NCBI RefSeq assembly: GCF_033115175.1 | Contig: NC_084834.1 | Span: 42,700,077-42,764,076 of the forward strand | Length of the DNA: 64,000 nt | Source: Lepus europaeus | Lineage: Eukaryota; Chordata; Mammalia; Lagomorpha; Leporidae | Direction: 5' to 3' | Shown: positions 59,377-64,000 of the stretch, one piece after another | How the letters are laid out: every line of letters starts with the position of its first letter | Numbering within the stretch: the stretch's first letter is position 1 | Notes under the pieces: generated by a model | The model's input: only the letters and a program-made list of their open reading frames with translations | Databases searched by the model: none | What the model was told of the DNA's origin: nothing | Made by a program: the position numbers and the translations under genes

Positions 59377-59443
59377 ATAGATATAGAAAATATAGATAGA
59401 TATAGATATAGATATAGATATAGATATAGATATAGATATAGAT
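59377..59443. repeat. (ATATAG)n hexanucleotide microsatellite
   Basis: About ten near-perfect ATATAG units. The minus-strand open frame here reads it as an Ile/Tyr run. Confidence 0.9.
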
Positions 59444-59524
59444 AATCTCATAAACCTTAATCTTATGTGAGGTTATATGGTGTAAACCAATGTATTTTCC
59501 TCGAAGCGTCAATATTTTCCTTTT

Positions 59525-59841
59525 TTAAAAGATTTATTTATTTGAAGAGCAGTGCATCACACAGAGTGGAAAAGACAGAGAAAGAGCTTTTTCATCAATT
59601 GCTTTCATTCTTGAAATGGCCACAATAGTCAAGTCTAGGCCTGGTTGAAACCATGAGCCACAAACTCCAGCTAAGTCTCCACTGTCGGTGGCTATGACTC
59701 AAGTACTTGGGCCATGATCCACTGCCTTCCTGAGTGTATTAGTAGGAGGCTGGATCAGAAGTAGAGCAGCTGGGATTCAGACACTCAGCACTCACTGTGG
59801 GATGCCATCTGGTTAACTCATCACACCACAATGCCAGCCCT
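59525..59841 (-). mobile_element. older CSINE, minus strand
   Basis: Tail 'aaagatttatttatttgaag', 'caagtacttgggccatgatc' and 'acaccacaatgccagccct' head. Diverged. Confidence 0.88.
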
Positions 59842-60327
59842 CATTTTTTTTTTTTTTTGATTATGGGAATAATTTTTCATTTTTTGGTAACTTAAAAGAT
59901 TTGAATTTTTACTCTGTGAATCTTTGTGCTTTGGCTCAAATTATTTGAGTTTCTTTTAAAAAATTGATTTGTCTCTTTAATGACTATATTCTAAAGTGAT
60001 TGTACAAATACCTGTTAATACCACTTTGCTTATAAACCAGTGGCTTAGCTGTATTGCCTTTGCTCAATGTGAATTTTGTTAATATTTGTGTTTTGAAACA
60101 ACTTAGCAATTACATCATTTTAATTTATATTTCATAAATAATTAAATGTATATTCTTATTTTAAATATAAAATGTTAATAAATATAATAATATAATAAAT
60201 ATAAAATGTTAATGTTATATAGAAGAGGAAGCTTGAATGTAATTGAAAGTAGGATTTAGTATAATAGAGAAAAATACAAATGCCCTGAAACGCTTGTGAT
60301 ATTTTGCAAATATGTATAATCTAAGAG
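59842..60327. other. AT-rich intergenic DNA
   Basis: Only a T run at 59849-59860 and AATAT-rich sequence near 60150-60200. Confidence 0.5.
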
Positions 60328-60489
60328 TTCAGGGGCCCAAGACTTTGGGCCATCTTCTGCTGTTTTTTCCCAGGTGCATTAGCAGAGAGCAGGGTCTGAA
60401 GTGGAGCAGTCAGGATTCTAACTGGTGTTCATATGGAATGCTGTCACTGCAGGCAGAGGGGGAATCTTTTATGCCACAGCGCTGGCCCC
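60328..60489 (-). mobile_element. CSINE head half, minus strand
   Basis: Has the head and middle ('ggcccaagactttgggccat', 'caggtgcattagcagagagc', 'gccacagcgctggccc') but lacks the tail half and A tail, so it was cut by a later deletion rather than at insertion. Confidence 0.85.
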
Positions 60490-62184
60490 TATAATGATGT
60501 TTTTGATGCCACTTTATTTAAGAGAGAGGTCAAAACTTTTAGTTAGAGAAGAAGCCAAGTTTATACCAAGAAATATTAAATAGTAACAAAGTGATAAAAT
60601 AATTTTTGAGTACCTATTGACTAAAGTGGTATAGAACTGTTGTTTTTCTTTAAAACAGAGATTTTGGGTATTAAGAATTGGGACATATGATCATGTTTTT
60701 CATAAGCTTTGAAGAAGGTGTTTCGAAGCAAATGTCCATAATCATGCTGATTCTGAAGCAATAAAGTCACTTAAAAATAACTCAGTTTAATCAATGCCAC
60801 AGAGCTCTTTCGTCCACTTGCTTATTTCATCTTTCTAGCATCCTTTCTTCATTTATTCTTTAAGTACTCTGAATTTCATTTGGGAAAATATCCTTTTTTC
60901 TATTCCCAGGTGTGGAGATGGACTTCTAGTCAGGTTGTTCTACTACACTGTAGCTTAGATAAGCTATTTGGGTTTCCTCACCTGCACAGATGAATTTTAA
61001 ACCTAATTATGTTAGTGTCTAGTGGTTGCCATAACACATTATTACAAAGTTGGCAGCTTAGAACAACAATAACTTGTTCTCTCAAAATTCTGGAGGCCAG
61101 CAACCTGAAATCAAGGTGTCAGTAGGGCTGTATTCCCTCTAGAGACACTTAAAAATTTTAAGTTCCACTAAATCTATGCACTAAAAGTAATAGAGTGTAT
61201 GGTGCAGTAAAGTTGGAGCAGATAAATCAAAGCCCATGCAACTTTTTAAGCCAAGCAAGGACAAAAGCAACAATGCACATCATGTGGATAACTTTGACTA
61301 GGCAAGCATCTCAGGTATTTAAATGAAATGACATGAAATGACGGTTGGTAACTTTTTAATTAGAGCAAGGAGAGGAGAAGTAATGGTCTTGAAGAAAGCA
61401 GAGCCCTGAGCCAGTGGTCCTACACTAAGCTGTGCTGGGGTGGTGATGAAATAAATTGAAGTCTCTGTAAAACTGGAAGTGTACCCAGGGTGCCTGAGTT
61501 CATTTCTTAACACAGGCAGAAGAAACTCAGCTCCCAATTTAATCTTCCCTACTGAACATTGTAACTCTATTTCAGTCTTTCTTATTTCACTGCCAAGCAA
61601 AAAATTCACCAGTGACACATAGACATTACGCTGTCATTTTACTTATTATCAATCTAATGACAGACACGTGTTGTAGCAGAACAGACTGTAATGATATCTA
61701 GAAAACCTGAATGCTGTCCTTTCCTTCTAATTTTATTACAGATACTTCCTATCTTAATAACGTGTCTTATATATTTTGTTTTTCTTCTTAGAATAAAGAA
61801 CACTAGCTTAAATAAAAGTGTGAATAAATGGCAGGATGGATCTATGGATGAATGGATAGATGGATGAATAGAGAAGTAGATGAGGGAGAGGGGAAAAAGG
61901 CAGGGAGAGAAGGAGAAGTGAGATTGCAGAGATGCCCTGGAGACTGTTACAAGGTACTGTCCTGCATTTGATACATAATTTATTCCTAGTAATTGTCACT
62001 ATTTTGCATCAAAATTTTCTCTGTTGATTTTTGTTAGGTTGTTCAATGGACTGGGAAATATGACTAATTTTCCTTTAAAAAGAAAGATAAGTTATGTGTA
62101 AGTCCATGATTATCCTTTTTGAATCTCATCAGAATTCTGTTTTGTTGCAAAGCCCAGAAAACTGACAGATTAGAGAATATGTCA
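60490..62184. other. intergenic DNA with an unassigned old repeat
   Basis: No gene. The segment about 61010-61130 ('tggttgccataacacattat', 'tctggaggccagcaacctga') looks like an ancient mammalian dispersed repeat I cannot name with confidence. A GGAT-type microsatellite is at 61828-61874. Confidence 0.45.
61828..61874. repeat. (GGAT)n-like imperfect microsatellite
   Basis: Interrupted GGAT/GAAT/AGAT tetramers. Confidence 0.75.
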
Positions 62185-62497
62185 GGGGCCAGCAATGTAG
62201 GGTGGTAGATTAAGGCTCTGCTTGTGGGGCTCCCATCCCATATGAGGGCCAATTTATGTTACTGCTGCTTCACTTCCAATCCAACTCCCTACTAATGCAC
62301 CTGGGAAATCAGTGGAAGATGAGCCAAGTGCTTGAGCCCTTGCATCCAGATGGGGGACCTGACAAAAGCTCCTGGATCCTGACTTTGGATCCACTCAGCT
62401 ATGGTTATTGTAGCCATTTGGGGAATAAACCAGAGTGAACCTCTCTCTGTCTGTAACACTGCCTCTCAATAAATAAATAAATTCTTAAAAACAAATA
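62185..62497 (+). mobile_element. older CSINE
   Basis: Head 'ggggccagcaatgtagggtg', 'aagctcctggatcctgactt', 'gtagccatttggggaataaa', reduced CT run and AAATAAAT tail. An AATATGTC-like sequence is on both sides. Confidence 0.9.
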
Positions 62498-63054
62498 TGT
62501 CTACAGCCTTTAGTAGCCACACTACAAAGCATAATAACTGAGATTTTTGATAATTGTGAGGGGGGAGGTATGATAATTTTTATTATCGTAAGAGCACAGC
62601 AATCGACACTAGAAGAGTTTGTCTCTCTTTGAAGTTTGTAACTGAGAAAATGATTTAAGGGCACTCGGGAGGTCAGATAGCAGAGACCAGCACATGCACT
62701 TGGCATGAGCCGCCTGAGAGAAGCTGATATTTATGTAAAATAAGCTGCTGTACTCCACAGACAAGCATTAGCTTCATTAAACTCAGTATAAAAAATAAAA
62801 GGAGTTGGAAATCTTTCTATCAAACCATGCAAACTATTACAGCAGGCTATAATATTGAAGGACATAAAATGACTTAAACTACTTCAGTGTCCTATTAAAA
62901 TTATGGATGCAAAATATTAATGATATTAAATCTTGAATCATCAAAGAAATACATTATGTTTTAATTACATTTTCCATATGGAAGACACAGATAGAAGGAT
63001 GCAAAAATTTTGTTGAATCACAATTGTTTGAAAACAGGTAGAAAATTAAGCTTA
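62498..63054. other. intergenic DNA
   Basis: Nothing recognisable. Confidence 0.5.
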
Positions 63055-63065
63055 AAAATGAATGT

Positions 63066-63411
63066 AGGGGTCAGCACTGTGGAATAGAGGGTAAAGGTTC
63101 TGCCTGCAGTGCCAGCATCCCATATGGGTGACAGTTCTAGTCCTGACTGCTACACTTCCAATCCAGCTCTCTGCTATGGCCTGAGAAAGCAGTAGAAGAT
63201 GGCTGGCTCATCTTTGGGCTCCTGCACCCAGATGGGAGGTCCAGAATAAGCTCTTGGATACTGGCTTTGAATCAGCACAGCTTTGGCCCTTGGGATTATC
63301 GGGGAAGTGAACCAGCGGATGGAAGACCTCTCTCTCTCTATGTCTCTGTCTCTCTCTCTGCATCTGCCTCTCTGTAACTCTGTCTTTCAAATAAAATAAA
63401 TAAATCTTAAA
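63066..63411 (+). mobile_element. CSINE
   Basis: Complete C-repeat ('ggggtcagcactgtggaata', CT run 63329-63358, 'ctgtctttcaaataaaataa'), flanked by AAAATGAATGT at about 63055-63065 and again after the tail. Confidence 0.93.
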
Positions 63412-63779
63412 AAAATGAATGTGTACAAAACATTCTGTATAGGCAATATGTTCAAAATAGAGTGGTCCTGAAACTGGAATGTCAGGCACTTTTTTGGAAG
63501 AAATAAAAATATTTTCCACTTTATATTTCATTCACATATATTCCACATGAATTAGGGTTTCCATTTTTAAAGCTTTTTCTTTGTTTCATTCTCAAAGTGT
63601 TTAATTAACAGTTAATGTTTGTGTAATATTTCAACATATACATACAGCACATACATACATATACAACATATACATACAGCACATACAACATATACATACA
63701 GTGCAAATTGTTCCAATCAGGAGATTAGCCTCTCATTTCTTCACAATTAGGAGTCTACTGGGTCCTCTCATCCAGCTGA
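63412..63779. other. intergenic DNA with CATA/ACAT repeats
   Basis: No gene. An ACATAC/ATACAGC-rich simple repeat lies at about 63636-63703. Confidence 0.55.
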
Positions 63780-64000
63780 TTTTTTTTTTTTTACATTTAT
63801 TTTGAAAGTCAGAGCTACAGAGAGAGAAAGGGAAAGAGAGAGATATCTTTCATCTACTGGTTCACTTCCCAGATCACTGCAATGATCAGGGCTGTACCAA
63901 GCTGAATCCAGGTACCAGGAGCTTCTGTTGGGTCTCCTAGAAGGGTGGCAGGTATCCAGTGACTTAGGCCATCTTAAACTACTTTCCCAGGTGCATCAGA
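63780..64000 (-). mobile_element. CSINE, minus strand, cut by window end
   Basis: A-tail complement (T run 63780-63793), GA-rich stretch, 'ccaggagcttctgttgggtc', 'cccaggtgcatcaga'. Its head lies beyond the window. Confidence 0.88.

Noticed and set aside
59189..59512. 107-codon minus-strand frame with an Ile/Tyr repeat
   Set aside because: It is driven by the ATATAG microsatellite.

Overview
The window is AT-rich, repeat-laden mammalian nuclear DNA, most likely from a lagomorph and probably rabbit (Oryctolagus). The diagnostic signal is about 27 copies, on both strands, of the tRNA-derived lagomorph C-repeat SINE (CSINE), from fresh GC-rich copies with target-site duplications to decayed ones. 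There are also several rabbit-type L1 3' ends. I found no host protein-coding gene, tRNA, rRNA or CRISPR array. Nearly all the short open frames are parts of SINEs, L1s or retroviral remnants, or chance frames.

The dominant feature is a GC-rich endogenous gammaretrovirus at 18544-25619 (plus strand, 7,076 bp). It is flanked by an exact 4-bp duplication CCAT. Its two 593-bp LTRs differ at only two positions, so it is a young insertion. It has a primer-binding site matching tRNA-Ile, a leader with 69-bp repeats, a gag frame with an in-frame hydrophobic N-terminal extension, a broken protease, an almost fully open pol (RT, RNase H, integrase), a 56-codon env stub and a polypurine tract. It is not replication competent as it stands. 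gag has an internal UGA, there are frameshifts at an 11-C run and at the pro/pol border, the protease has a UAG, the integrase has Asn in place of a catalytic Asp, and nearly all of env is deleted.

Layout: 1-9200 is mostly unique AT-rich DNA with four CSINEs and a possible LTR. 9208-9645 is a MaLR-like LTR. 11030-13060 is an old L1 carrying a SINE and a younger L1 3' end. 14160-18285 holds a minus-strand 5'-truncated L1 and flanking SINEs. Then comes the provirus. 25660-30668 is a minus-strand, internally deleted L1 that keeps its 5' region. 31267-32826 has SINEs and a probable solo LTR. 35582-37300 is a minus-strand LTR with an env transmembrane pseudogene from a second retrovirus. 37480-41005 is a stack of plus-strand L1s with three successive 3' ends. 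44600-45330 is an ancient L1M remnant. 54196-59043 is a plus-strand L1 with both ends and a duplication but large internal deletions. The rest is unique DNA with scattered SINEs and microsatellites.

The retroviral parts once worked together as gag-pro-pol-env between promoter-bearing LTRs. The CSINEs depend on L1 enzymes for mobility, which fits their A-rich tails and their 11-16 bp duplications. I saw no previously undescribed system. The points most worth following up are the proviral architecture (tRNA-Ile primer, glyco-Gag-like leader, leader and U3 repeats, env deletion, mutated integrase) and the second retroviral env remnant.
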